Source of the DNA: Bin87 sp026710825
Lineage (GTDB): Bacteria; Chloroflexota; Dehalococcoidia; Lucifugimonadales; UBA3495
Reading direction: 5' to 3'
Length of the DNA: 64,000 nt
NCBI GenBank assembly: GCA_965232815.1
Contig: OZ247427.1
Span: forward strand, 992,001-1,056,000
Positions 41,056 through 49,341 of this stretch are shown here, piece after piece. The translations under genes were made by a program, and so were the position numbers. Within the stretch, counting starts at the first letter, position 1. Every line of letters starts with the position of its first letter. Below the pieces are notes generated by a model. That model saw only the letters and a program-made list of their open reading frames with translations, was not told the origin of the DNA and ran no database searches.

Positions 41056-42723
41056 ATGCCCGAGCTGAACGGGGGCCACCTCTTTATCCGCTGCCTGAAA
41101 CAGGAGGGCGTGCAGAAGATTTTCACCATCGTGGGCGACACCATCCTGCCCCTGGTGGACGCTGCCGCCGATGAGGGCATCGAGTTCATCGACGCCCGCC
41201 ACGAGGGCGCGGCGATGCACATGGCCGACGGATACGCGCGGATCACCGGCGAGCCGGCGGTTGCCATGTTCACCGGCGGCCCCGGCTTCGCCAACGCCAT
41301 CTCCGGCCTGCCCGCCATCTACACCTCAGAGAGCCCCGTGATTTTCGTGGCCGGATGCGCCGAACTGCCCGAAAAGGGACAGGCCACGTTCCAGGAAATC
41401 GACCAGGTCGCAATGGCCGCGCCCGTTTCGAAGGGGTCGTGGATGATCCACGAGAAGAACCGCATCCCCGAGTTCGTCGCCACCGCGTTCCGCACCGCCA
41501 TGAGCGGACGCCCCGGGCCGGTTCACCTGACGCTGCCCATCGACCTGCAGGAGGCTCCCATCAGCGAGGAGGACCTGCCGCCGTATCTGCCGCAGGAATA
41601 CCGCAACATGGGGCGATCCCAGGGCGACCCGGCGCTGATTGAGCAGGCCGCCAACCTACTGGCCAACGCCCAGCGTCCCGTAATCATCGTCGGCAACCCG
41701 GCCCGCTACTCCGTGGAGCCGGCCCAGCTTGAAGCGCTGGCCGAGGCTTACGGCGCGCCCATCTTCACCGTCGAGCAGGCCCGCGGCCTCATCGACGACC
41801 TGCATCCCCTGTGCTTCGGCTACGCGGACGGCGCGCTGAACCGCACGGCGCGGAAGTTCCGGGAGGCCGATGTGGTGCTGCTGCTGGGCAAGCGCCTGGA
41901 CCACCGCTATCGCTACGGCGGCATCTTCGACGCCGACGCCAAGCTGATCCAGGCCGACCCGTCGCCAGCTGAGATCGGACGCAACCGGGGTGTCGCCGTC
42001 GGCCTGCTGGGCGACCTGGGCGCCATCGTTGACCAACTGGCTGGGGCGGGCCGGCTCAACCGCAACGTCGGGCCGTGGGTCGAGTCGCTGAAGGCGGAGC
42101 AGGACGCCTGGCTGGACAGCCTGCGCAGCAACGCCACCAACCAGGCTCCCATGCACCCGCTGGACGTGTACACGCGCATCGAGCACCTGGTGGACGAGAA
42201 CACCTTCATCGTGCTGGACGGCGGCGACTACGTGCAGTGGGGCCGCTGCTACCTGCCGGCGCGCTCGCCGGGCCACTTCATGCGCCTGGGGCCGTTGAGC
42301 CACCTCGGCGGCGCGATTCCCTACGCCATGGCCGCTAAGCTGGCCTACCCGGACAGCAAGGTGCTGGCCTTCATGGGCGACGGATCCTTCGGCTTCTATT
42401 CAATGGAATACGACACCTGCATCCGCCACAACCTGCCCATCACCGGCATTATGGGCAACGACGGCAACTGGGGCATCGACCGCACCTTCCAGTTGGCCTA
42501 CTTCGGGCGCGACGTGGGCACCGCCCTGCGGCCCGGCGTCCGGTACGACCAGGTGGTGGAGGGCATCGGCGGCTACGCTGAGCTGGTCGAACAGCCCGAC
42601 GACGTGGGCCCGGCGGTGGAGCGCGCCATCAATTCCGGACGGCCTTCGCTGGTCAATATCAGCGTCAAATCCGGCGCCAGCCCCCTGGCCGACGCGATGA
42701 TTGCGCGCAGGACGGGCGGCTGA
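41056..42723 (+). CDS. Thiamine diphosphate-binding enzyme (acetolactate synthase-like)
   Basis: 555 residues with the three-domain layout of the ThDP decarboxylase family. Glu50 in DARHEGAAMHMADGYAR is the cofactor-activating acid. The metal-binding GDG at 441-443 (MGDGSFGFYS) is followed by the Asn in GNDGNWG. The middle domain (about 195-330) lacks clear FAD residues. It cleaves a 2-oxo acid or acyl-CoA carbon-carbon bond; oxalyl-CoA decarboxylase, acetolactate synthase and benzoylformate decarboxylase are all possible relatives. AAAGGAG lies 8 nt before the ATG. A terminator-like stem follows. Confidence 0.85.
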   Translation: MPELNGGHLFIRCLKQEGVQKIFTIVGDTILPLVDAAADEGIEFIDARHEGAAMHMADGYARITGEPAVAMFTGGPGFANAISGLPAIYTSESPVIFVAGCAELPEKGQATFQEIDQVAMAAPVSKGSWMIHEKNRIPEFVATAFRTAMSGRPGPVHLTLPIDLQEAPISEEDLPPYLPQEYRNMGRSQGDPALIEQAANLLANAQRPVIIVGNPARYSVEPAQLEALAEAYGAPIFTVEQARGLIDDLHPLCFGYADGALNRTARKFREADVVLLLGKRLDHRYRYGGIFDADAKLIQADPSPAEIGRNRGVAVGLLGDLGAIVDQLAGAGRLNRNVGPWVESLKAEQDAWLDSLRSNATNQAPMHPLDVYTRIEHLVDENTFIVLDGGDYVQWGRCYLPARSPGHFMRLGPLSHLGGAIPYAMAAKLAYPDSKVLAFMGDGSFGFYSMEYDTCIRHNLPITGIMGNDGNWGIDRTFQLAYFGRDVGTALRPGVRYDQVVEGIGGYAELVEQPDDVGPAVERAINSGRPSLVNISVKSGASPLADAMIARRTGG

Positions 42724-42750
42724 CTTCGCCAGCCGAAAATCGCGCTTTCC

Positions 42751-42791
42751 GGGGCTGTCGGCATGCAAATTGTCGGCAGCCCCGCCGTTTT
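42751..42791 (+). terminator. Terminator after the ThDP enzyme gene
   Basis: GGGGCTG and CAGCCCC pair (42751-42783), extended imperfectly by TCGGC/GTCGG, with TTTT shortly after (42788-42791). Confidence 0.55.
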
Positions 42792-42892
42792 CGGGTCTCG
42801 TACCGGAAACACCAGTATACGTAACCTAACATTATCCAAATGACGGAAACCGTAAAACGGCATGAAATCCTCCGGAATGTCGTTTAGCAGTG

Positions 42893-42919
42893 TTGACAAA
42901 GGTATCGCAAGGGTATAAA
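42893..42919 (+). promoter_or_regulatory. Strong sigma70-type promoter of the first dehalogenase homologue
   Basis: A consensus TTGACA at 42893-42898 and TATAAA at 42914-42919, spaced 15-16 nt, 56 nt before the start codon. It is one of the two places in the window with both consensus-like elements. Confidence 0.7.
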
Positions 42920-42974
42920 TTGCCCCAAATGCAACCGCTTTCGGGCGGTGAAAGCCAACTGTGAGGAGGCTAAT

Positions 42975-44252
42975 ATGCTTACCATTGGGCACGAAGTAGT
43001 GCGACCCGGAAGGCACTGGGGTGACAATGAAGTCAACATCCCGGTTCCTGAAGAACTCGAAACGGTTCCTGGTATTCCTGCAACCGCTCGCGAGATCGAC
43101 TGGTACGCCCGCGAATATCCGCTGGAAACCATGAACATCACCGAGCGCGCATCCCGCGACTGGGCGAACACCCTGCGCGACCTCCACGCCGAGATGCGTG
43201 AGATCCGCAAGGAGCACGACAAGCTCAACAGCAACCTGATCATGGCCGGTCGCGCGACCGCCGAGATGGAGCCCACGGCCGAGCCTACCGGCGAGGACGT
43301 CTCCGAGTTGATCAAGGACAAGGCTCGCCAGTTGGGCTACCTGGAAGTAGGAATCACCTCCTACGACCCCCGGTACGACTACAAGAGCAAGCGCGGCTTC
43401 ACCGTCCTGCCCCACGCCATCTGCTTGGCCTTCGAACAGGACTTCGAGCCCACCCAGACCATCCCCAGCGTCGACGCCGAGATCGTGCACTCCAGCACCT
43501 ATCGGACCCAGGCTGCTGCCGGTCTCGAACTTGGTAACTTCATCCGCTCTCTCGGCTACAAGGCCCACGTCATCCACTCCAGCGATGCCACCGGCCCCGT
43601 AATCCCGATGTTCGTGGCCGCCGGCCTCGGCTCCCTGGGCGCATGCGGATACCTGCTGACCCCCCATACCGGCAACCGCTGCCGGATCATGATGGTCACC
43701 ACCGACGCCAGCGTCACCTATGACAAGCCCGTCGACTACGGCATCCACGCTTTCTGCCAGGTTTGCCAGGTCTGCGTGAACCGCTGCCCGGGCCGCGCCC
43801 TGATGCGCGACAAGATCTGGTGGCGTGGAATCGAGAAGAACAAGCTCTACTTCAAGCGCTGTCGCCCCGTCATGGCCCGCTATCTCGGCTGCGGCGTCTG
43901 CATGAAGGTTTGCCCGATCCAGAAGTATGGCCTCAAGAACGTCATGGAGCACTATGCCGCCACCGGTCAGGTTCTCGGCAAGGGCACCCACGACCTCGAA
44001 GGCTACAACCTCGAGGGCAAGGGCTACTTCGGCCCCGGCGAACTCCCGGTGTTCGAGCGCGACTTCTTCGAGATGCCTCACGGCAACTCCGACGAGTGGG
44101 CCTTCGAGTCCATGAAGGAAGCCGCCAAGGACAACGAGGGCGAGATCCCCGAAGAAATGGTCGAGGACCTCAAGCTCCAGATCCAGCGTTCCATCGCGCT
44201 CCAGAGCGGCGACGTTCTGGCCATGATGGCCGAGGACCAGGACTACATCTAG
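42975..44252 (+). CDS. Reductive dehalogenase homologue 1 (two 4Fe-4S, corrinoid family)
   Basis: 425 residues. The first cluster motif is C261-x2-C264-x2-C267-x3-C271-P. The second is C296-x9-C306-x2-C309-x3-C313-P, the truncated type seen in RdhA. A GLGSLGACGYLLTPH segment and DASVTYDKPVDYGIH match the corrinoid-reductase domain shared by RdhA and QueG. There is no TAT signal and no RdhB anchor gene, so it is a cytoplasmic, non-respiratory or catabolic type. GAGGAGG lies 5 nt before the ATG at 42975. Codons are strongly C-ending, which suggests high expression. A 202-bp stretch (43726-43927) is identical to the paralogue at 47511-47712. Halogen removal is inferred, not shown. Confidence 0.85.
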   Translation: MLTIGHEVVRPGRHWGDNEVNIPVPEELETVPGIPATAREIDWYAREYPLETMNITERASRDWANTLRDLHAEMREIRKEHDKLNSNLIMAGRATAEMEPTAEPTGEDVSELIKDKARQLGYLEVGITSYDPRYDYKSKRGFTVLPHAICLAFEQDFEPTQTIPSVDAEIVHSSTYRTQAAAGLELGNFIRSLGYKAHVIHSSDATGPVIPMFVAAGLGSLGACGYLLTPHTGNRCRIMMVTTDASVTYDKPVDYGIHAFCQVCQVCVNRCPGRALMRDKIWWRGIEKNKLYFKRCRPVMARYLGCGVCMKVCPIQKYGLKNVMEHYAATGQVLGKGTHDLEGYNLEGKGYFGPGELPVFERDFFEMPHGNSDEWAFESMKEAAKDNEGEIPEEMVEDLKLQIQRSIALQSGDVLAMMAEDQDYI

Positions 44253-44285
44253 TAGCCCGTTCTCAAACGCCAAACCGGCAAAATG

Positions 44286-44316
44286 GGCCGGCGGGGATAT
44301 CCCCGCCGGCCTTTTT
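44286..44316 (+). terminator. Perfect palindromic terminator of dehalogenase homologue 1
   Basis: A 26-bp perfect inverted repeat (half GGCCGGCGGGGAT) at 44286-44311 followed by TTTTT. A textbook intrinsic terminator. Confidence 0.92.
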
Positions 44317-44644
44317 CGTTGTCACGAGCGTTGAGTGAAGCAGCGCCCAGAATATGTCGCGCTCTCCCCTAAGCCCGGATAGCGCATTCTCTTTATGGGC
44401 GTTTCCATATAAGATCGCCCCCCATCACCGCCGCTACGCTGAGAACAAGCCCGGCAGCACTGGCGCTCAACCTGCGTTTGTGGCCGATGCGAGCCAAGGC
44501 CAGGGCGGACCGGACACGGGTGGCGCAACTTCGCGACAACGGCTTCGCAGGACACCCTGATACTGTTGCCCTGGAGTACAATCCACGCGGGCCAGCGTAT
44601 GAACTTACCAACCAGCGCCGGCACTTTGCTGAAAAGACACCAAA
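44317..44644. other. Spacer before the aminotransferase gene
   Basis: About 330 nt with no convincing gene on either strand. It holds the upstream region of the aminotransferase; no strong promoter or ribosome site is seen apart from GAAAAGA near 44633. Confidence 0.5.
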
Positions 44645-45820
44645 ATGACCACCACACTTCCTTCTCTCCTAATATCGATTCCCGACGGGGTCATCGACCT
44701 GGGCTGGGGACACCCGTCCCCTCGGCTGCATCCCACCGAATCGCTGGCCCTGGTCAGCCAATCCGTCCTGGGACAACAGTCCGCCGTGCCGTTGCAGTAC
44801 GGCGCGGTGCAGGGATTCGGCCCGCTGCTGGAATCTCTCGCCGGCTATCTGTCCACCCAGGAGACGTACGGCGGCGCGATCTCTCCGGAATCCCTGTTCC
44901 TCACCGCCGGCGCCTCCGCAGCCATCGACCTGGCGACCACGCTGTACGCCACCGCCGGCGACACCGTGGTTGTCGAGGAGCCGACCTACTACCTGATCGA
45001 GCAGATCTTCGTGGACCACGGCCTCAACGTCGTGGGCGTCCCAACGGATGCCGAGGGGCTGGACACCGATGCGCTGGCCGACCTGCTGGCGTCTGACGGC
45101 TTCCCGACGCCCCGGCTGCTCTACACCATCCCCACCTACCAGAACCCCAACGGCTCAGTCCTGCCGCTGCACCGCCGCCGCCACCTCATCGAACTCGCTC
45201 AACGGTATGGATTCACCATCATCGCCGATGAAGTGTACCAACTCCTGAATTACGGGGCGCCGCCACCGCCGCCGATGGCCGTGCTGGATGACTCGCCCGA
45301 CGGCTGCGCCATATCCCTGGGTTCATTCTCCAAGATCCTGTCTCCGGGCATGCGGCTGGGCTGGGTGCACGCCTCCCCGGGAATCGTCCGCCGTTTCGTG
45401 GATTCCGGGGTCGCGGCCAGCGGCGGTGGCCTCAGCCACTTCTCGGCAACGCTGGCCCACGCCGCGTTGGAGATGGGCATGCTGCAGGACCATATCGATA
45501 CGCTGCGCCAGGTGTACGGCCAGCGGCACGACGATGTGGCACATCTGCTGCGCTCCGAATTTGCCGATTCGGTGGAATTCACGCCGCCGGGCGGCGGGTA
45601 CTTCTACTGGCTCACATTGAGAGGCGACATCAACACCGACTCGCTGCTCACCAGTGCTCGCGAGGCCGGGGTGTCCTACCGCCCCGGGACCGCATTCTCC
45701 GCGTCCGGGGGATTCACCGACGCGTTGCGCATCAGCATTTCGTTGTACGAGAGCGACGAGCTGGCCGAGGGTATCCACCGGCTGGCCGACGCGCTTCGCG
45801 CCCACGGGACGCACCGGTAG
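44645..45820 (+). CDS. PLP-dependent aminotransferase, class I/II (MocR-domain type)
   Basis: 391 residues, fold-type I. The motifs are YGAVQGFGPLLESLAGYLST, then LFLTAGASAAIDL, PTYQNPNG, the Asp in IIADEVYQLLNYG and the Schiff-base Lys in SFSKILSPGMRLGW. This is the pattern of 2-aminoadipate/kynurenine-type aminotransferases and MocR regulators without the DNA-binding part. A Pro-rich run (GAPPPPPM) sits after the DEVY motif. The amino donor is unknown. It lies between the two dehalogenase homologues but is separated by terminators, so no operon is implied. Confidence 0.88.
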   Translation: MTTTLPSLLISIPDGVIDLGWGHPSPRLHPTESLALVSQSVLGQQSAVPLQYGAVQGFGPLLESLAGYLSTQETYGGAISPESLFLTAGASAAIDLATTLYATAGDTVVVEEPTYYLIEQIFVDHGLNVVGVPTDAEGLDTDALADLLASDGFPTPRLLYTIPTYQNPNGSVLPLHRRRHLIELAQRYGFTIIADEVYQLLNYGAPPPPPMAVLDDSPDGCAISLGSFSKILSPGMRLGWVHASPGIVRRFVDSGVAASGGGLSHFSATLAHAALEMGMLQDHIDTLRQVYGQRHDDVAHLLRSEFADSVEFTPPGGGYFYWLTLRGDINTDSLLTSAREAGVSYRPGTAFSASGGFTDALRISISLYESDELAEGIHRLADALRAHGTHR

Positions 45821-45890
45821 CCGGAATCTTGGGGCCTGGGCGTCCGAAACCTTCACTTGATCCGTTCGGGCGCGGCCGGGACGAGCGGCA

Positions 45891-46571
45891 TTGACGGGCC
45901 CCACGCGCAATCTGACCATAGGCATCGTTATTGTCGCGGCCCTGGTGGCGTTTGTCCCCGGGCTGCTCGCGCTTTCCAATTGCATGGTGCTCAGGGGCTC
46001 GGTCAGCCATGGGTTCGTTCCCGTTGATGCGGAGTCGCTGGTGCATTTTTCCGACCGCATCGTCATTGCCAGGTACATCGATGAAACGGTCCACGAGACG
46101 CCAGACTCGCCCACTGCTCACGCTGACTCTCGCATTTCCGTCGTGGACGTGTTTCGCGGTTTCGGAGTGGTCGAATCCTTGAAGGGCGACTTCCAGGCTG
46201 GAGACACCGCCTACGTGAGATGGTCCGAAGGGTATTACAGGAGGGACAAAAACGGAGACCCGGAATTCGTCGAGCGCCCGGCCGTCACGCTAACGCCCGG
46301 CGAGACTTACGTCCTGTTCCTGACCCCTTACCGTGGCCGTAGGCCGTCAAACCTGGAACCCGGGATCAGGGTTTGGAACACACGGGACGGACCGGGCGTA
46401 GCGCGGGCGGACTCGCAGGGCCGGCTCTCGTTTCAGACCGACTGGCGCTACCGTGCCGCTCTGAAGGACATGGACCTGCATCCCATCGATGGTTCCGGGG
46501 CGCCCTTCGAATTGACCATCGACGGCGTCCGGGCGCTGGTGGCAACCGGTCCCGAAATAGCAGGGCAATAA
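45891..46571 (+). CDS. Exported or membrane-anchored hypothetical protein
   Basis: 226 residues. One N-terminal hydrophobic segment (about 8-29) anchors the protein; the rest is soluble and extracytoplasmic. The segments IVIARYIDETVHE, SLKGDFQAGDTAYVRWSEGY and VTLTPGETYVLFLTPYRG recall small beta-rich domains found in other secreted hypothetical proteins (SLKG...GD...V......L.PGE.YVLFL). No catalytic set is seen. The start is TTG at 45891 with no clear ribosome site. Function unknown. Confidence 0.6.
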   Translation: MTGPTRNLTIGIVIVAALVAFVPGLLALSNCMVLRGSVSHGFVPVDAESLVHFSDRIVIARYIDETVHETPDSPTAHADSRISVVDVFRGFGVVESLKGDFQAGDTAYVRWSEGYYRRDKNGDPEFVERPAVTLTPGETYVLFLTPYRGRRPSNLEPGIRVWNTRDGPGVARADSQGRLSFQTDWRYRAALKDMDLHPIDGSGAPFELTIDGVRALVATGPEIAGQ

Positions 46572-46682
46572 CCTCGCCAAACCACCCGCGGGGTGGCCGA
46601 CTGAGACGCGTTCGACGGCGTCCGGTATCACGGCAATAATATTCATCATGCAACAGAATATGATGTTGGTGGGGCCGAAGTA

Positions 46683-46688
46683 TTGACA
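46683..46688 (+). promoter_or_regulatory. TTGACA element before dehalogenase homologue 2
   Basis: TTGACA is present, but the best -10-like sequence (TACAAA, 46715-46720) is 26 nt away, so a standard promoter is not complete here. Confidence 0.3.
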
Positions 46689-46759
46689 ACAGCCCATGTC
46701 GTCAGTAACCTTGATACAAATTGGGCCAATATTACCCAGTCCAACCGAAGGAGGAGTCT

Positions 46760-48034
46760 ATGCTAACCATCGGTCATGAGGTGCAACGACCAGGCAAGTA
46801 TCTGGGCGATTCATCTGTAACCATCCCGGTGCCCGAGGAACTCGAAACCGTTCCCGGCATCCCCATGAACCAGCGCGAAGTTGACTGGTACTCCCGTGAG
46901 TATCCGGTCGAGACCATGAACATCACCGAGCGCGCTTCCCGCGACTGGGCCAACACCCTCCGCGACCAGCACGCCGAGATGCGCGAGATCCGCAAGGAAC
47001 ACGACAAGCTGAACCGCAACCTCGTCATGGCCGCCCGCCTGACCGGCGAGCTGGAGCCCACCGCCGATGCTACCGGCGAAGACGTCTCCGAGGCCATCAA
47101 GCAGAAGGCCCGCGAGCTCGGTTTCATCGAAGTCGGCATCACCGCCTTCGACATCCGCTACGTGTATCAGAGCAAGAAGGACTGGGTCCGCTTCCCCCAC
47201 GTCGTATGCCTGGCCTACGAACAGGACTTCGAGCCCACCCAGACCATCCCCAGCATCGACGCTGAGATCGTCCACTCCAGCACCTACCGCACGGAAGGCG
47301 CCGCTGGTCTGGAACTCGGCAACTTCATCCGCGGCCTCGGCTATCGCGCCCAGGTGCACAGCCCCAACGACAACACCGGCCCCTACATCCCGATGTTCGT
47401 CGCCGCCGGCCTCGGCTCCCTCGGAGCATGCGGCTACCTGCTGACCCCCCACGTCGGCTCCCGCTGCCGCATCATGATGATCACCACCGACGCCAGCGTC
47501 ACCTATGACGAGCCCGTCGACTACGGCATCCACGCTTTCTGCCAGGTTTGCCAGGTCTGCGTGAACCGCTGCCCGGGCCGCGCCCTGATGCGCGACAAGA
47601 TCTGGTGGCGTGGAATCGAGAAGAACAAGCTCTACTTCAAGCGCTGTCGCCCCGTCATGGCCCGCTATCTCGGCTGCGGCGTCTGCATGAAGGTTTGCCC
47701 GATCCAGAAGTACGGCATGAGGGCCACCATGGAGCACTACGCTGCCACCGGTCAGGTTCTCGGCAAGGGCACCCACGACCTCGAAGGTTACAACATCGAG
47801 GGCAAGGGCTACTTCGGCCCCGGCGAACTCCCCATCTTCGAGCCCGGCTTCTTCGACATGCCTCATGGCGACACCGGCGAATGGGCCTTCGACCTGTTGA
47901 AGGACTCCGCCCGCGCCAACGGCAACGAGATCACCGACGAGATGCTCGAAAGCTTCCGCGCCGACGTCACCCGCGGCCTCGGCCAGAGCACCGACAACGT
48001 CGACATGATGTACGAAGAGGAAGACTACATCTAA
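46760..48034 (+). CDS. Reductive dehalogenase homologue 2 (two 4Fe-4S, corrinoid family)
   Basis: 424 residues, collinear with the homologue at 42975. It has the same C261/264/267/271 and C296/306/309/313 cluster ligands and also lacks a TAT signal or RdhB partner. The N-terminal and C-terminal thirds differ at many synonymous and some amino-acid sites, whereas 47511-47712 is identical to copy 1 at every base. AAGGAGG lies 7 nt before the ATG. The transcript ends in a family A repeat followed by TTTT, which can serve as terminator. Activity on halogenated organics is inferred from family. Confidence 0.85.
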   Translation: MLTIGHEVQRPGKYLGDSSVTIPVPEELETVPGIPMNQREVDWYSREYPVETMNITERASRDWANTLRDQHAEMREIRKEHDKLNRNLVMAARLTGELEPTADATGEDVSEAIKQKARELGFIEVGITAFDIRYVYQSKKDWVRFPHVVCLAYEQDFEPTQTIPSIDAEIVHSSTYRTEGAAGLELGNFIRGLGYRAQVHSPNDNTGPYIPMFVAAGLGSLGACGYLLTPHVGSRCRIMMITTDASVTYDEPVDYGIHAFCQVCQVCVNRCPGRALMRDKIWWRGIEKNKLYFKRCRPVMARYLGCGVCMKVCPIQKYGMRATMEHYAATGQVLGKGTHDLEGYNIEGKGYFGPGELPIFEPGFFDMPHGDTGEWAFDLLKDSARANGNEITDEMLESFRADVTRGLGQSTDNVDMMYEEEDYI

Positions 48035-48081
48035 ACAGTGTAGCCAACCAAATCGGTCGGTTCTCCGGAACGGACATTTCG

Positions 48082-48111
48082 CAGGGGCGGGATTACTCCC
48101 GCCCCTGTTTT
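48082..48111 (+). repeat. Family A inverted repeat, copy 6, acting as terminator
   Basis: Arms CAGGGGCGGGA and TCCCGCCCCTG around TTAC (48082-48107), followed by TTTT. It lies 47 nt after the stop of dehalogenase homologue 2. Confidence 0.85.
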
Positions 48112-48322
48112 GTATTACGACTCGTCTCGCGTTGGACCCTGATGCCTTGGGTCGTAACTTCAGGGATCACATACCGGCATTGGTTTCCCTTTGTGGTTGC
48201 AATGTTCACGGCCGTAACATCTATGGCCAACATCCTGATCCAACTCCAAAACATGTCAAGGATGTTCAAGTACGTAATTCCCTAACTCCACGATGCCGCT
48301 GTGCCGTGCGGTGGTGTGTGCG

Positions 48323-48790
48323 TCACCTCCGGTCGAACAAAGACTGTGCCGCTATGAACCGGCGCTCCTCTTCGCTCAGCTGGGCGAAAGATGCGATAGC
48401 CGTTTCTGCTTGCGCAATGATATTGATCACATCTGAGAGGATGATAGAGGCATGGGGGCTGTAGTCAGCCTGTTGGCGCAGGTCCTGGAGGTCAATGAAA
48501 GTGCGGACGAAGTTTACTCCGCTTGGCGACAACTGAGTCAGAACCGTGCGCAGATTGTTCTGCGCCCGACCGTGATCCAGCCGGCGATAAACACGATCCC
48601 AAGCGTAGGCAGTCATAGCGGATTGCGGTTGACCGGCGATCAGTTCGGCATTGGACGCCGCCAGGGTGTGGAACACGGCGTAGTACGCAGTGCTGATAGC
48701 ACGACGCATATCCCCTTCCGAGGATGGTGGAATCCCAGCCTGTGGAACCAGCTTGTAGCAGGTGGCGATAAGCTCCTGCGGGTCTATCAT
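48323..48790 (-). CDS. HEPN-domain protein
   Basis: 155 residues, all helical. RRAISTAYYAVFHTL (29-43) and LQDLRQQADY (101-110) are the HEPN signature pair; the Arg and the YY-x-x-FH helix are intact. HEPN proteins are often RNases or nucleotidyltransferase partners in toxin systems. Its ATG overlaps the stop of the upstream gene (ATGA), so it is made together with that protein. Confidence 0.8.
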   Translation of the reverse strand: MIDPQELIATCYKLVPQAGIPPSSEGDMRRAISTAYYAVFHTLAASNAELIAGQPQSAMTAYAWDRVYRRLDHGRAQNNLRTVLTQLSPSGVNFVRTFIDLQDLRQQADYSPHASIILSDVINIIAQAETAIASFAQLSEEERRFIAAQSLFDRR

Positions 48791-49119
48791 GGCGCGGGAG
48801 AGGGCGGGATGGTGGCTTTCATGTGTTCTGGTAACGTGGGATCGTTGATGTCAATATAGTGGACCAAGGTTCGTGGCTTGATGCCGGAAGTGCTGATGGG
48901 CTCGTCGATCGCCCTGAAGAAGGTCATCATCAGGTAGCCGTCCAGCACGGGGCTCGGCGCGGTGTACAGCAGATGCACATCGAAGAACTCCTCGTCCTGC
49001 GCGTCCAGTTTGACGCTAACAAATGCATCGTGGAACTGAACGCTGGGCGGGAAGTGGCTCCTCGCTCCGTTCAGAATTATTTCCTTGACGGTCTCCATTT
49101 CCTTTGCAGTGATGGACAT
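48787..49119 (-). CDS. Unknown partner of the HEPN protein
   Basis: 110 residues, no family recognised. It looks like a small alpha-beta domain (TVKEIILNGARSHFPPSVQF, then FVSVKLDAQDEEFFDVHLLY and LDGYLMMTFFRAIDEP) and lacks the GSxxxGD motif of MNT nucleotidyltransferases, the usual HEPN partner. FDVHLLYTAP and the strand order still recall that fold class. GAGGGGG precedes the ATG. Coupling to the HEPN gene suggests an antitoxin or regulatory role. Confidence 0.6.
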   Translation of the reverse strand: MSITAKEMETVKEIILNGARSHFPPSVQFHDAFVSVKLDAQDEEFFDVHLLYTAPSPVLDGYLMMTFFRAIDEPISTSGIKPRTLVHYIDINDPTLPEHMKATIPPSPAP

Positions 49120-49291
49120 GGCCCCCTCACGTCTTGGTGGTCTCGCTTGCGATGCTAATGGGTTGGTTATCTGTGGTCAACGCACGGTCAAATCACAGCT
49201 CAGATCCAAGCGTGCACGCTCCAACTTGACCGCTGCGCAATCGTCTTACCGGGTGTAACCGTCCGGCATTACCTGCGGCGACTGCAAAACG

Positions 49292-49317
49292 TAGGGGCGA
49301 ATAATCATTCGCCCCTG
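49292..49317. repeat. Family A inverted repeat, copy 7
   Basis: Arms AGGGGCGAAT and ATTCGCCCCT around AATC, 24 nt beyond the stop of the minus-strand pentapeptide-TIR gene. Confidence 0.85.
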
Positions 49318-49341
49318 CCAAAACAACGATTCTGACGGTTG

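Noticed and set aside
46811..47866. A 351-codon minus-strand ORF inside dehalogenase homologue 2, and a similar one in homologue 1 (42573-44273)
   Set aside because: Both are antisense frames created by the strongly C-ending codons of the dehalogenase genes; the sense frames carry the eight cluster cysteines.
2035..49317. Could the family A repeats be a CRISPR array or an IS end
   Set aside because: The copies are single and kilobases apart, with no regular spacers, no cas genes and no transposase in the window.
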